In this document: one piece after another, positions 16,310 to 25,326 of the stretch
Layout: each line of letters begins with the position of its first letter
Numbering within the stretch: position 1 is the stretch's first letter
Origin: Alphaproteobacteria bacterium
GTDB taxonomy: Bacteria; Pseudomonadota; Alphaproteobacteria; Kiloniellales; DSM-21159
Direction: 5' to 3'
Assembly (NCBI GenBank): GCA_030433005.1
Contig: JAUILQ010000001.1
Span: 1-64,000, forward strand
Length of the DNA: 64,000 nt
Notes under the pieces: model-generated
What the model was told of the DNA's origin: nothing
Databases searched by the model: none
The model's input: the letters and a program-made list of their open reading frames with translations, nothing else
Program-made: the position numbers and the translations under genes

Positions 16310-17854
16310 ATGACGTCACCGGCACAGGTCGCCGCGATCGCGCCGCTGCCCAAGCGCGAGACCCGCAGCCCGCAGGCGGGCGAGCGCATCGGCGTGGTCG
16401 ACATCGGTTCCAACTCGGTCCGCCTGGTCGTCTTCGACGGCCTGAAGCGCGTGCCCGTCCCGCTGTTCAACGAGAAGGTCCTGCCGGGGCTCGGCAAGGG
16501 CCTGGCCGAGAGCGGCAAGCTCAACGAGGCCGGCGTCGCGGTCGCGCTCGACAGCCTCGAGCGCTTCGCCGGCCTGGCGCAGGCGATGGGCGTCGCGCGG
16601 CTCGACCTGCTGGCCACCGCGGCGGTGCGCGAGGCCAGCAACGGTCCCGAGTTCGTCGCCGAGGTCGAGCGGCGCTGCCGGCGCCCGGTGTCGATCCTCT
16701 CGGGGCTCGACGAGGCGCGCCTCTCGGCGCTCGGCGTGCTCGCCGGCACGCCCTCGGCGCGCGGCGTGGTCGGGGACCTGGGCGGTGGCTCGCTGGAGCT
16801 GGTGCGGCTCGACGAGGGCGGCGCCGGGGAGAGCGTGACGCTGCCGCTCGGCCCGCTGCGCCTGGCCGACGAGAGCCGCGGCGACCCGCAGCGCGCCGCC
16901 GACTTCGCGATGCGCCAGCTGGAGCGGGTGTCCTGGCTGGCCGAGGCGCCGCCCGACGCGCTCTACCCGGTCGGCGGCGCCTGGCGGGCCCTGGCCCGCC
17001 TGCACATGGACCACACCGCCTATCCGCTGCACATGATCCACGGCTACGGCATCCAGCGTGCCCAGGCCGAGGAGCTGGTGCGCCTGGTCGGGCGTCTCGG
17101 CAAGCGCTCCCTGGCGCGCATCGGCAGCGTCTCGAAGCGCCGGCTTGAGACCCTGCCGCTGGCCGCGATCGTGCTCGAGAAGGTGCTCGAGCGGGTCCGC
17201 AGCAAGCGCGTCGTCTTCTCCGCCTTCGGGCTGCGCGAGGGCTGGGTCTACGATTCCCTGCCGGACGAGGAGCGACGGCTCGACCCGCTGCTCGCCGCGA
17301 CCGAGGACTGGGCCGCGCGCGAGGGCCGCTTCCCGGAGCTGGCGCCGGCGCTGTTCGACTGGACCGCGCCGCTGTTCCCCGGCGAGAGCGCCAACGCCTC
17401 GCGCTTGCGCGCGGCGGCCTGCCGGCTCTCCGACGTCGGCTGGCGCTACCATCCGGACTACCGCGCGGGGCAGATCCTGCTGCGCATCCTGCGCGCCCAG
17501 GAACTCTTCGTGGAGCATCACGAGCGCGCCTTCCTGGGCCTCGCGCTGCAGCACCGCTACGGCGGCAAGGCGGATGCCGACGGCCTCTCGACCGTGCGCG
17601 CGCTGCTGCGCCAGACCAAGGTGCGCCGGGCCGAGGCGCTGGGCGCCGCGCTGCGCCTCGCCTACGCGACCTGCGGCGGCGCCGAGGCGGGGCTGCGCGC
17701 CACCCGCCTGTCGTGGGACGGCAAGGCCCTGCGCCTCAGCATCCCCGCCGACACAGCTGTGACGCCCGGCCAGACCCTCGACCGCCGCCTGCAGGCGCTC
17801 GGCGACGCCCTCGATGCGGAGAGCGCCGAGATCGTGCGCGACGCCGCGGGCTGA
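16310..17854 (+). CDS. ppx: Exopolyphosphatase, Ppx/GppA family
   Basis: This 514-residue protein carries the actin-like ATPase-fold motifs of Ppx/GppA enzymes: GVVDIGSNSVRLVVFDG near residue 25, ATAAVREASNGPEF, and the GDLGGGSLELVRL phosphate-2 loop. A C-terminal helical region with HHERAFLGLALQHRYGG belongs to the HD-like extension. Such enzymes remove terminal phosphate from polyphosphate or pppGpp. The location 9 bases behind ppk1 favours exopolyphosphatase. It converges with the CDF exporter gene. Confidence 0.92.
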   Translation: MTSPAQVAAIAPLPKRETRSPQAGERIGVVDIGSNSVRLVVFDGLKRVPVPLFNEKVLPGLGKGLAESGKLNEAGVAVALDSLERFAGLAQAMGVARLDLLATAAVREASNGPEFVAEVERRCRRPVSILSGLDEARLSALGVLAGTPSARGVVGDLGGGSLELVRLDEGGAGESVTLPLGPLRLADESRGDPQRAADFAMRQLERVSWLAEAPPDALYPVGGAWRALARLHMDHTAYPLHMIHGYGIQRAQAEELVRLVGRLGKRSLARIGSVSKRRLETLPLAAIVLEKVLERVRSKRVVFSAFGLREGWVYDSLPDEERRLDPLLAATEDWAAREGRFPELAPALFDWTAPLFPGESANASRLRAAACRLSDVGWRYHPDYRAGQILLRILRAQELFVEHHERAFLGLALQHRYGGKADADGLSTVRALLRQTKVRRAEALGAALRLAYATCGGAEAGLRATRLSWDGKALRLSIPADTAVTPGQTLDRRLQALGDALDAESAEIVRDAAG

Positions 17855-17874
17855 AGCGGCCGATCCGGGCAGGG

Positions 17875-18849
17875 CTACCCGGCGGCGGCCTCGGCGCGGG
17901 CGCCGGGCGTCTCGTCGGCGCAGTCGTCGTGCTCGATCTCGACGGTCGCGTGGGCGATGCCGAAGCGCTCGTCGAGCCGTGCCTTGATGGCGGCGGTGAT
18001 GCGCTCCGGGCTGACGTTCGGCGCGACGCGGGCGTGCAGCGTCATCATCCTGCGCTTCTCGGTGATCGACCAGGCGTGCAGGTGGTGCACTTCCTCGACG
18101 CCCTCGAGTGAGACGAGGTCGTCGGCGACCTCGCGCGTGTCGAAGCCGCGCGGCGCGGCCTCCAGCAGGATCCGCCCGGACTCGCGCACGACGTACCAGG
18201 CGCTGCGCAGGATCAGCAGGACGACGAGGACCGAAAGCAGCGGGTCGGCCGGGGTCCAGCCGGTCGCCATGATGATGCCGGCGGCGGCGATCGCGGCGAC
18301 CGAGCCGAGCAGGTCGCCGAGCACGTGCAGCGCGGCGCCGCGGACGTTCAGGTTGTCCTTGTCGGCGCCGTGCAGGATCCAGAACGAGAAGAGGTTGACC
18401 GCCAAGCCGGCGGCGGCGATCGCCAGCATGGTGCCGCCGAGCACCGGCTGCGGGTCGCCCAGGCGGTCGACCGCCTCGACCAGGATGAAGCCGGCGATGA
18501 CGAAGAGGCTGAGGCCGTTGACGAAGGCGACCAATACCGAAAAGCGGTCGAAGCCGTAGGTGCGGTTCCAGTCGGCCGGGCGCCGGGCCAGCCGGAAGGC
18601 GAACCAGGCGAGCAGCAGCGAGGCGAAATCCGTCAGCATGTGGCCGGCGTCGGCGAGCAGCGCCAGCGAGCCGGCGATCAGGCCGCCGGCCGCCTCGACC
18701 AGCATGAAGCCGCCGGTCAGCGCCGCGGCCGCGGCGATGCGCTTCTCGTTGCCCCTGTCGACCTCGGGCGCATGGGAGTGCCCGTGATCATGACCGTGCC
18801 CGTGATCATGGGCGTGGTCGTGGCCCGCGTGGTCGTGGTCGCTGCTCAA
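17875..18849 (-). CDS. Cation diffusion facilitator family transporter (ZitB/CzcD type)
   Basis: This 324-residue protein begins with a histidine/aspartate-rich tail of about 30 residues that should bind divalent metal. Six membrane helices follow. Helix 2 carries LLADAGHMLTDF and helix 5 carries ALHVLGDLLGSV, giving the two HxxxD pairs of the zinc transport site. The C-terminal cytoplasmic ferredoxin-like domain has HHLHAWSITEKRRMMTLH. It should export zinc or a similar divalent metal to the periplasm. It stands alone, convergent with ppx. Confidence 0.92.
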   Translation of the reverse strand: MSSDHDHAGHDHAHDHGHGHDHGHSHAPEVDRGNEKRIAAAAALTGGFMLVEAAGGLIAGSLALLADAGHMLTDFASLLLAWFAFRLARRPADWNRTYGFDRFSVLVAFVNGLSLFVIAGFILVEAVDRLGDPQPVLGGTMLAIAAAGLAVNLFSFWILHGADKDNLNVRGAALHVLGDLLGSVAAIAAAGIIMATGWTPADPLLSVLVVLLILRSAWYVVRESGRILLEAAPRGFDTREVADDLVSLEGVEEVHHLHAWSITEKRRMMTLHARVAPNVSPERITAAIKARLDERFGIAHATVEIEHDDCADETPGARAEAAAG

Positions 18850-18925
18850 GAGGCCGGCATCCCGTCGTGGTGGCTGTTCCTAAGATATGCGGGCCGGGCG
18901 CCGGCACAACGCGCGAGCGGCCGGC

Positions 18926-19735
18926 TCAGGGCTGGGTTGCGCGCAGGCGGTCGAGGCGCAGGCGGTGGCGCCGGTCGGTCAGGCGCCGCACCGCGCCGAG
19001 CACCGCGAGCAGCACGCCCAGCGCCGTGGCGCCGGCGATCAGGAACATGATCAGCAGCTGGTACTTGACCGCCTCGGTGGGCTCGACGCCGGAGACGATC
19101 TGGCCGGTCATCATCCCGGGCAGGGAAACCACGCCGGTCGCCGCCATGGCGTTGATGATCGGCATCATGCCGCTGCGCAGGGCGCGGCGCGTCACCGGCC
19201 GCACCGCCTGCCAGCGCGTCGCGCCGAGCAGCAGCTGGGCCTCGACGGCGCGGCGCTCGCGGTCGAGCGTCGCCGACAGCGTGTCGAGCCCCAGGCTGAC
19301 GCCGGTCAGGGCGTTGCCGAGGATCATGCCGAACAGCGGCAGGGCGAAGCGCGGCGTCCACCAGGGATCGGGCTGGATCAGCGTCGCCAGGCCGACGACG
19401 ATGACCAGGGTCGCCGCGAAGGCCATGGCGCCGCCGCCCAGGGCGAAGCCCCAGGCGCCCTTGAGGCGGCGCTCCTGGCGGGCCCAGACCTCGCGGGTCG
19501 CGAAGCCGATCATGGCGAGGCCGACCCCGGCGGTCAGCCAGGGCGAGGCGAGGTCGAAGACGGTCTTGAGCAGCAGGCCGATCAGCAGCAGCTGGACGAC
19601 CATGCGCGCGGCGGCGACCGTGAGCTGGCGACCGAGGCCGAGCTGCAGCCAGAACGACAGGCCGGCGTTGACCAGCAGGAACAGCGCCGCCAGCGCGACG
19701 TCCCAGTAGGAGAGGGCGAGGTAGGCGCCGCTCAC
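18926..19735 (-). CDS. fetB: FetB/YbbM-type ABC transporter permease
   Basis: This 269-residue membrane protein belongs to the YbbM/FetB family (seven or so helices). Typical segments are ARMVVQLLLIGLLL, LPLFGMILGNALTGVSLGLD and LPGMMTGQIVSGVEPTEAVK. In E. coli FetAB is linked to iron export and peroxide resistance; other members are described only as putative transporters. The GTG start shares a GTGA overlap with the end of fetA, so the two proteins are translationally coupled. Confidence 0.88.
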   Translation of the reverse strand: MSGAYLALSYWDVALAALFLLVNAGLSFWLQLGLGRQLTVAAARMVVQLLLIGLLLKTVFDLASPWLTAGVGLAMIGFATREVWARQERRLKGAWGFALGGGAMAFAATLVIVVGLATLIQPDPWWTPRFALPLFGMILGNALTGVSLGLDTLSATLDRERRAVEAQLLLGATRWQAVRPVTRRALRSGMMPIINAMAATGVVSLPGMMTGQIVSGVEPTEAVKYQLLIMFLIAGATALGVLLAVLGAVRRLTDRRHRLRLDRLRATQP

Positions 19736-20331
19736 GAGCCCGCCTCGCCGCTCAGCCGACCCTTGGCGATGGCCAGGGTGCGGTCCGCCAGGCGCTCGGC
19801 CTGCTTGCGGTCGTGGGTGACCAGCAGGACCGCCCGGCCGTTGTCGCGCTGCTCGCGGATCGCCGCCTCGACCGCCGCCGCGGCCTCGGGGTCGAGCGCC
19901 GAGGTCGGCTCGTCGAGCAGCAGCACGCGCGGGTCCTGCTCCAGCGCGCGGACAAGCGCCAGGCGCTGCTTTTCGCCGGTCGACAGGCGCGCGACGCTCC
20001 AGTCCAGGGCGTCGGCCGGCAGGCCGAGCGCGCGGACGCGGGGGCGCGCCGCGTCGGGCTCCTGGAAATGCTCGGCGACGCGATCGGCCCACCAGCCGCT
20101 CTCCGCGGGCAGGTAGGCGACGCGGCGGCGCCATGCCGGCGCCGGCAGCGTGTCGCGGTCGGTGCCATCGAGCGCGACCCGGCCCTCGTTGGGATCGAGG
20201 TCGGCGATGGCGCGCAGCAGCAGCGACTTGCCGGCGCCCGAGGGGCCGCGCAGGGCCAGGATCTCGCGGTCGCCGAGCGTCAGGTCGATCGGCCCCAGAT
20301 TGGCCGCGCGCAGACCCTCGACCGTCAGCAC
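19732..20331 (-). CDS. fetA: FetA/YbbL-type ABC transporter ATP-binding protein
   Basis: This 199-residue ATPase has a Walker A LRGPSGAGKSLLLRA, a signature loop written LSTGEKQRLALVR (TGEKQ in place of the usual SGGQ), a Walker B RVLLLDEPTSALDP and the switch HDRKQAERLADR. The phrase ADLDPNEGRVALDG is typical of the FetA branch. The GTG at 20331 was chosen because the family starts at VLTVEGLR; no better ribosome site is visible. Together with fetB it makes a two-gene transporter. Confidence 0.86.
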   Translation of the reverse strand: MLTVEGLRAANLGPIDLTLGDREILALRGPSGAGKSLLLRAIADLDPNEGRVALDGTDRDTLPAPAWRRRVAYLPAESGWWADRVAEHFQEPDAARPRVRALGLPADALDWSVARLSTGEKQRLALVRALEQDPRVLLLDEPTSALDPEAAAAVEAAIREQRDNGRAVLLVTHDRKQAERLADRTLAIAKGRLSGEAGS

Positions 20332-20486
20332 GGGCAGGGCCCCTCGGCCGCCGCGCAGGGCGGTGGTGACATGCTTCGGTACTCCCCGCTCCGGCGGCCT
20401 CTGGCGGGCCGGTTCATCCTCGCGACCGGAGCCGCTCCAGCCTAGACCGGCGCCGTCGGGCAGGCCAGAGCGCGGCCGACGGGCGC

Positions 20487-21191
20487 TCAGCCCTCGACGG
20501 GCGGACGCGACGGCGTGCCGCTGCCGAGCACGCCCAGCCACTGCGCGGCGAGCCAGCAGGCGAGCGCCCAGAAGGCGCCGGCGGCCCAGCCGGCCAGCAC
20601 GTCGCTCGGCCAGTGGACGCCCAGGTAGACCCGGGTGACGCCGATCGCGACCGCCAGGAAGGCGGCGCTCAGCAGCACGTAGGCCTTGAGCCGGCGGTCG
20701 CGCACCAGGCGGGCGATCAGCGCGCCCAGCGTCAGGTAGACGGCCGCCGACAGCATGGCGTGGCCGCTCGGGAAGCTGGCCGTCGCCACGTAGGCAGCAT
20801 GCGGCACGATGTCCGGCCGCTCGCGCTCGAACAGCAGCTTGAGCAGGGTCGAGGCGAGCATGCCGCCGCCGGTCGCCGCGGCCACGAAGAGCGCGGCCTG
20901 CCAACGCCGCGCCAGCAGCAGGAAGCCGACCGTGGCGACGGTCAGCATGGTCAGCACGCCGATGCTGCCGAGCGCGGTGACGTCGCGCGCGAACTCCTCC
21001 AGCCAGCGCGGGCCCAGCGGATCGTCGGGCGTGCCGTCGACGCGGAAGGCCAGCAGGATCGTCCGGTCGACCGAGCGCGTCTCGCCCTCGACGACCTCCT
21101 CGGCCAGCTCGAGGAACAGCAGCACCGAGGAGGCCGCGGCGATCGCCGCCAGGATGCGTGGCTCCAGCCAGCTCTTCAGGAAACGCTTCAC
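20487..21191 (-). CDS. PAP2 family membrane phosphatase
   Basis: This 234-residue membrane protein has the three phosphatidic-acid-phosphatase motifs in order: KLLFERERPD, the PSGHAML motif, and TRVYLGVHWPSDVLAGW with the catalytic histidine. About five hydrophobic helices surround them. It should remove phosphate from a lipid phosphate (phosphatidate or undecaprenyl pyrophosphate) at the outer face of the inner membrane. The GTG start sits just behind GGAGGTGGG. The 263-base gap to aioX contains nothing else I can recognise. Confidence 0.87.
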   Translation of the reverse strand: MKRFLKSWLEPRILAAIAAASSVLLFLELAEEVVEGETRSVDRTILLAFRVDGTPDDPLGPRWLEEFARDVTALGSIGVLTMLTVATVGFLLLARRWQAALFVAAATGGGMLASTLLKLLFERERPDIVPHAAYVATASFPSGHAMLSAAVYLTLGALIARLVRDRRLKAYVLLSAAFLAVAIGVTRVYLGVHWPSDVLAGWAAGAFWALACWLAAQWLGVLGSGTPSRPPVEG

Positions 21192-21454
21192 CCCACCTCC
21201 TTCGCGATCGCCTCGTGGCCCGAACGTCCCCGCCCCAACGCGCGGCTCGGCGAGCGGTTTCGGAGGTCCGGGCAGGCGATTTCGGCGCGGCCTCGCCTCG
21301 ATCAGACTAAGCTGTGCCCGGCGGTCCACAAAGCGCCGGACGGAAGGGGGCGCTCGCGGGGACGGTGCGGTGCCGTCGTCGGGCTATGCCGGGCGCGCGC
21401 CTTGCCCTACCCTGACCTGAACCGCTCGCGAAAGCGGAAGGGGAGGGACAGGAC

Positions 21455-22354
21455 GTGCGGACGGGACGCGCTCGCGGCTCGTTGGCTATCGGCCAGCCGG
21501 CGAGGCTGACTCGCCGGAGCCTGCTGGCGGGCGCAGTCTCTGCGGCTGCCCTCGGACCGGCGCTGGCGAGCGAAAGCTCGGCCCTGCGTTTCGGCCTTAC
21601 TCCGGTCTGCCTGACCGACGATCTGGAGCTGCTGTCGAGGTTGCGCAGCTATCTGAGCCGCAGCGCGGCCAGGCCCGTTGAGCTTGTGCTCCGGCGGACC
21701 TATCAGGAGATCACCGCGCTGCTGGTCTCCGGACAGCTCGACGCGGCCTGGATCTGCGGCTACCCCTACGTGGAGTATCGCGAGCAGCTGGCGCTGATGG
21801 CGGTGCCGGTCTGGCGCGGCCGGCCCTTCTATCAGTCCTATCTGATCGCCGCAGCCGGGCGCGAGGCTCCTGCTCTCGCCGACCTTGCCGGCGACGTTCA
21901 TGCCTTTTCCGATCCGAACTCGAACTCCGGCTACCTGGTGACGCGGGCGCTGCTCGCAGAGCGCGGCGAGCGCCCCGAGAGCTTCTTCCGACAGACCTTC
22001 TTCACCTACGGTCATCGCAACGTGGTCCGGGCCGTCGCCACGGGCCTCGCCGACAGCGGCAGCGTCGACGGCTATGTCTGGCAGGTGATGAGCGAGACGG
22101 AGCCGAAGCTGACGGGTCGGACCAGGATCGCCCGTCGTTCCGAATGGCTCGGCTTCCCGCCTGTCGCCGCTTCGCGGGACGCCGAAGGCAGCGTCGGCTT
22201 CAGGGCTCTCCAGGACGCCTTCCTGTCGATGGGCGAGGCCGAGGAGGGACGAGCGGTCCTAACGTTGCTGCGGCTCGACCGCTTCGGCGCACCCGAGCTC
22301 GGCGACTACGATGCAATCGCCGCCAAGGCGGATCTCGTGAGGACGCTCGGATGA
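21455..22354 (+). CDS. aioX: Periplasmic arsenite-binding protein of the PhnD-like family
   Basis: This 299-residue protein has a twin-arginine-like leader (LTRRSLLAG, then an alanine-rich stretch to PALASES), so it is periplasmic. The body is a PhnD/SsuA-type binding protein (FGLTPVCLTDD, SDPNSNSGYLVTRALL, SFFRQTFFTYGHRNVVRAV). Directly followed by a histidine kinase, a sigma-54 regulator and aioBA, it fits AioX, which binds As(III) and passes the signal to AioS. Cys101 in DAAWICGYPYV is the likely counterpart of the arsenite-binding cysteine of Agrobacterium AioX. GTG start; its stop overlaps the aioS start (ATGA). Confidence 0.87.
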   Translation: MRTGRARGSLAIGQPARLTRRSLLAGAVSAAALGPALASESSALRFGLTPVCLTDDLELLSRLRSYLSRSAARPVELVLRRTYQEITALLVSGQLDAAWICGYPYVEYREQLALMAVPVWRGRPFYQSYLIAAAGREAPALADLAGDVHAFSDPNSNSGYLVTRALLAERGERPESFFRQTFFTYGHRNVVRAVATGLADSGSVDGYVWQVMSETEPKLTGRTRIARRSEWLGFPPVAASRDAEGSVGFRALQDAFLSMGEAEEGRAVLTLLRLDRFGAPELGDYDAIAAKADLVRTLG

Positions 22355-23817
22355 AGCCCGGGGCATGGCATCCGAAAAACTGGCCGCTGACCCTGAAGGT
22401 GCCGATCCTGGTCGCCGGCCTCATGGTCGGCGTCTCGCTGCTCGTCACCGACCGGGTCCTGGAGCGTCTCGTCGAGACGCAGGAGCGCCATCTCGACGCG
22501 CTGGCGGGTGCCTACCTGGACGGCCTGTCCTCGGCGATCCTGCCGGACGTGCTGCGCGGCGATGTGTGGGAGGTCTTCGATGCCCTCGACCGGGCGGGCC
22601 AGCTTTACCAGGACCTGAACGCCGTCGAGACGGTGGTGACCGATGCCGACGGCCTCGTGATCGCGGCCAGCGATCCGCGTCGCCACCCGGTCCGCACGCC
22701 GCTGTCCAGCGCGCCTTTCGCCGCCCCGGTGCCGGATCGGGTGATCATCGACGAGGCGGGCGGCGAGGCGATCGTCCGCCGCGTCCTGAGCTACCAGGAC
22801 CGGCCGGTCGGCGCGATCCACGCCCGCCTGGACGTTTCCGGCCTGCTCGCCGAGCGGCGGGACGTCCTGGTCACGCTGCTGGCGACGAACCTGGCGCTGA
22901 CGCTGGCCCTGGCCGGCATCGGCTACGTCACGGTCCGGCGGATGATGCGCCCGCTGCGCGTGCTCTCGACGCACCTGAGCCAGAGCCAGCAGGGGCCGGT
23001 GTCGCTGATCCCGGAGGCAGACCTGGGCTCGCCTGGCACCGAGTTCGGCAAGCTGTTCCGGCGCTACAACACCATGGCCGCCGCGGTGAACGAGCGCGAG
23101 CAGCTCTCGGAGCGCCTGGCCCGCGAAGAGAAGCTCGCCGGTCTCGGCCGGCTCGCCTCGGGCATGGCCCACGAGATCAACAACCCGCTCGGCGGCCTAT
23201 TCAACGCGATCGACACCTTGCGGCGGCACGGCGACCGCAAGGACGTCCGTGATCGCACGATCGCGCTTCTCGCCCGGGGGCTTTCCGGCATCCGGGACGT
23301 GGTGCGGGCGACCTTGATCACCTACCGCGGCGAGCGCACCGCCCCGGCACTGACCCGCGCCGACCTGGAGGACCTGCGCGTTCTCCTGGCTCCGGAGCTG
23401 CGCCGCAGGAACCAGACGATCGACTGGCGCAACGAGCTGCTGGTGCCCTTCGTGATCCCCGGCGGCAGTGTCCGGGACGTTGTCCTGAACCTGCTGCTCA
23501 ACGCCTGCGCGGCGACGCCCCACGGCGGAGCGGTCGCGCTGCGATGCCGGGTCGAGGACGGGCTGCTGCACATCGCCGTCGAGGACGGTGGGCCAGGCCT
23601 GCCCGAGCGCGCTCTCGACTATCTCAGGAGCCCGGACGCGAGCCGGGCCCCGGTCGGGGATCGCTCGGGCCTGGGCCTCTGGATGGTCAGACGGCTGGTC
23701 GACGAGGCCGGCGGCCGGCTGGAGGTGGCCAACCGACCCGGCGGCGGCGCCCGGATCTGCCTGGCGCTGCCGGAGGCGACGCGGACTCGGCAGAGGGAGC
23801 TTCGCGATGTTGCTTGA
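22351..23817 (+). CDS. aioS: Sensor histidine kinase for arsenite
   Basis: This 488-residue kinase has a membrane helix near residues 15-33, a periplasmic sensor region to about 170, a second helix (VLVTLLATNLALTLALAGI), a HAMP-like linker, and a dimerisation domain with His274 in ASGMAHEINNPLGG. The ATPase domain carries LLLNACAATPHGG (N box), VEDGGPGLP and RSGLGLWMV. It should read AioX in the periplasm and phosphorylate AioR. ATG at 22351 overlaps the aioX stop by 4 bases, and its own stop overlaps aioR by 11 bases. Confidence 0.9.
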   Translation: MKPGAWHPKNWPLTLKVPILVAGLMVGVSLLVTDRVLERLVETQERHLDALAGAYLDGLSSAILPDVLRGDVWEVFDALDRAGQLYQDLNAVETVVTDADGLVIAASDPRRHPVRTPLSSAPFAAPVPDRVIIDEAGGEAIVRRVLSYQDRPVGAIHARLDVSGLLAERRDVLVTLLATNLALTLALAGIGYVTVRRMMRPLRVLSTHLSQSQQGPVSLIPEADLGSPGTEFGKLFRRYNTMAAAVNEREQLSERLAREEKLAGLGRLASGMAHEINNPLGGLFNAIDTLRRHGDRKDVRDRTIALLARGLSGIRDVVRATLITYRGERTAPALTRADLEDLRVLLAPELRRRNQTIDWRNELLVPFVIPGGSVRDVVLNLLLNACAATPHGGAVALRCRVEDGLLHIAVEDGGPGLPERALDYLRSPDASRAPVGDRSGLGLWMVRRLVDEAGGRLEVANRPGGGARICLALPEATRTRQRELRDVA

Positions 23818-25129
23818 GGGGCGGAACATCGCGCTCGTCGAAGACGATCCCATCATGGGCGAATCCCTGGCGCAGAGCCTGGAGCTCGAGGGCTGCGCCG
23901 TCGACTGGTGGCGCACCGGCGAGCAGGCGATCGACGGGCTGGCCGCCGGCCGGCACGACCTCGTGGTCTGCGACATCCGTCTTCCCGACATGGACGGGGA
24001 ATCGCTGTTCCGCAGCTTCGTCCGGGCGGACGGTGCGACGCCCTTCCTGTTCATGACGGCCTACGGGGACGTCGATCAGGCGGTGGCGCTGATGCGCGCG
24101 GGCGCCGGCGATTACCTGACGAAGCCCTTCGAGATGGCCAGCTTCCTCGGTCGCGCCAGCGCGCTTCTCGACCGCCCTCACGGCCCGGCGGCTTCGCCGG
24201 CGCAGGAGCCGCTGCTGGGCGTCTCGCCCGACATGCGCCGTCTGGAGGAACTGCTGCGCAGGCTGGCCTCGCGTCAGGCGAACGTCCTGCTGCTGGGCGA
24301 GACCGGAGTCGGCAAGGAGGTCTGTGCCCGCTTCCTGCACAGCCGGTCGACGACGGACGGGGCGCCCTTCGTCGCCGTGAACTGCGCCGCCATCCCTTCG
24401 GAGATGATGGAAAGCGAGCTCTTCGGGCACGAGAAAGGCGCCTTCACCGGTGCCTTCTCCCGGCATCTGGGCTATGCCGAGCGGGCCGCTGGCGGCGTAC
24501 TCTTCCTGGACGAGATCGGCGAGCTGCCGCTGCCGCTTCAGGGCAAGCTGCTGCGCCTGATCGAAGAGCGCAGCTTCACGCGGCTGGGCGGCGAGAGCTC
24601 CCGGCCGTTCGATGCGCGGGTCGTCTGCGCCACCAATGCCGATCTGGCGGAGCGCGTCCGGCAGGGCCGGTTCCGGGAAGATCTCTACTACCGCGTCAAC
24701 GTCGTCAGCATAGAGATCCCGCCCCTGCGCGCCCGGCCCGACGACGTGGTCTGGCTGTTCGAACGCTTCCTCTCCGCGCAAGCGCGCGACGCCGGATTCG
24801 AGGGGCGCGTGAGCTCGCTCGTGGAGGAGGCCCTGCTGGCGCACGACTGGCCCGGCAACGCCCGGGAACTGCGGAACCGGGTCGAGCGGGCGGTCGCGCT
24901 CTCGGTGGGCGATCTCGTCGGACCGGCCGACCTGTTTCCGGAGTTCGGCTTCCCGCCTCCGAAGGCCGGTGTTGAGCCGCTCTCGGCCGTGCGGGCGGCT
25001 GCCGAACGGCGCCAGATCGTGCGCGCCCTGGAGACGACCGCCGGCCAGATCGCCGAGGCCGCCCGGCTGCTCGGCGTGTCGCGGACCACGCTCTGGGAGA
25101 AGATGCGCCGCTACGGTATCGAAGCCTAG
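23807..25129 (+). CDS. aioR: Sigma-54 dependent response regulator of arsenite oxidase genes
   Basis: This 440-residue NtrC-type activator has a receiver domain (VEDDP, Asp56 in VVCDIRLPDMDG, Lys in LTKPFE), a AAA+ domain with GETGVGKEV and an intact GAFTGA loop at 211-216 that contacts sigma-54, LFLDEIGELPL (Walker B) and WPGNARELRNRVERAV, and a Fis-type helix-turn-helix (EAARLLGVSRTTLWEKMRRYGIEA). It should activate the -24/-12 promoter found 143 bases after its stop. The gene overlaps aioS by 11 bases. Confidence 0.92.
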   Translation: MLLEGRNIALVEDDPIMGESLAQSLELEGCAVDWWRTGEQAIDGLAAGRHDLVVCDIRLPDMDGESLFRSFVRADGATPFLFMTAYGDVDQAVALMRAGAGDYLTKPFEMASFLGRASALLDRPHGPAASPAQEPLLGVSPDMRRLEELLRRLASRQANVLLLGETGVGKEVCARFLHSRSTTDGAPFVAVNCAAIPSEMMESELFGHEKGAFTGAFSRHLGYAERAAGGVLFLDEIGELPLPLQGKLLRLIEERSFTRLGGESSRPFDARVVCATNADLAERVRQGRFREDLYYRVNVVSIEIPPLRARPDDVVWLFERFLSAQARDAGFEGRVSSLVEEALLAHDWPGNARELRNRVERAVALSVGDLVGPADLFPEFGFPPPKAGVEPLSAVRAAAERRQIVRALETTAGQIAEAARLLGVSRTTLWEKMRRYGIEA

Positions 25130-25160
25130 GCGCCGCTCGCAGGAGGCCGGCGTTCCGGGC

Positions 25161-25176
25161 GTCCGGATTTCCGAAC
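25161..25176. promoter_or_regulatory. Candidate AioR enhancer site 1
   Basis: GTCCG-GATTTC-CGAAC, a 16-bp imperfect palindrome of the form GTYCG-N6-CGRAC. Its centre lies about 130 bases before the predicted aioB transcription start, a usual place for enhancers of sigma-54 promoters. Confidence 0.6.
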
Positions 25177-25191
25177 GGGCGAGGCCCGGGC

Positions 25192-25207
25192 GTTCGGGAT
25201 CGCGGAC
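25192..25207. promoter_or_regulatory. Candidate AioR enhancer site 2
   Basis: GTTCG-GGATCG-CGGAC, the same GTYCG-N6-CGRAC pattern as site 1. The two centres are 31 bp apart, close to three helical turns, so two AioR dimers could bind on the same face. Confidence 0.6.
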
Positions 25208-25271
25208 GGGCGGGCGGGAGCGCGCGGGCTTCAGGCCAGCATTTCCGCGCTTGCCGCCGGCCGCCGTCGGG

Positions 25272-25287
25272 CGGCACGCCTCTTGCT
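25272..25287 (+). promoter_or_regulatory. Sigma-54 (-24/-12) promoter of aioBA
   Basis: CGGCACGCCTCTTGCT differs from the consensus TGGCACGNNNNTTGCW only at the first base. GG (25273-25274) and GC (25285-25286) are separated by exactly ten bases. Transcription should start near 25298, about 29 bases before the aioB ATG. The adjacent gene encodes a GAFTGA-containing activator. Confidence 0.85.
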
Positions 25288-25326
25288 CCTTCGCCTCCCA
25301 ACCAACAAGCGGGAGGGAGGAAGCCA

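Noticed and set aside
21455..22354. Phosphonate ABC transporter binding protein
   Set aside because: The fold is PhnD-like, but no phn permease or ATPase is present, while a kinase, a sigma-54 regulator and arsenite oxidase follow with overlaps, which fits AioX.
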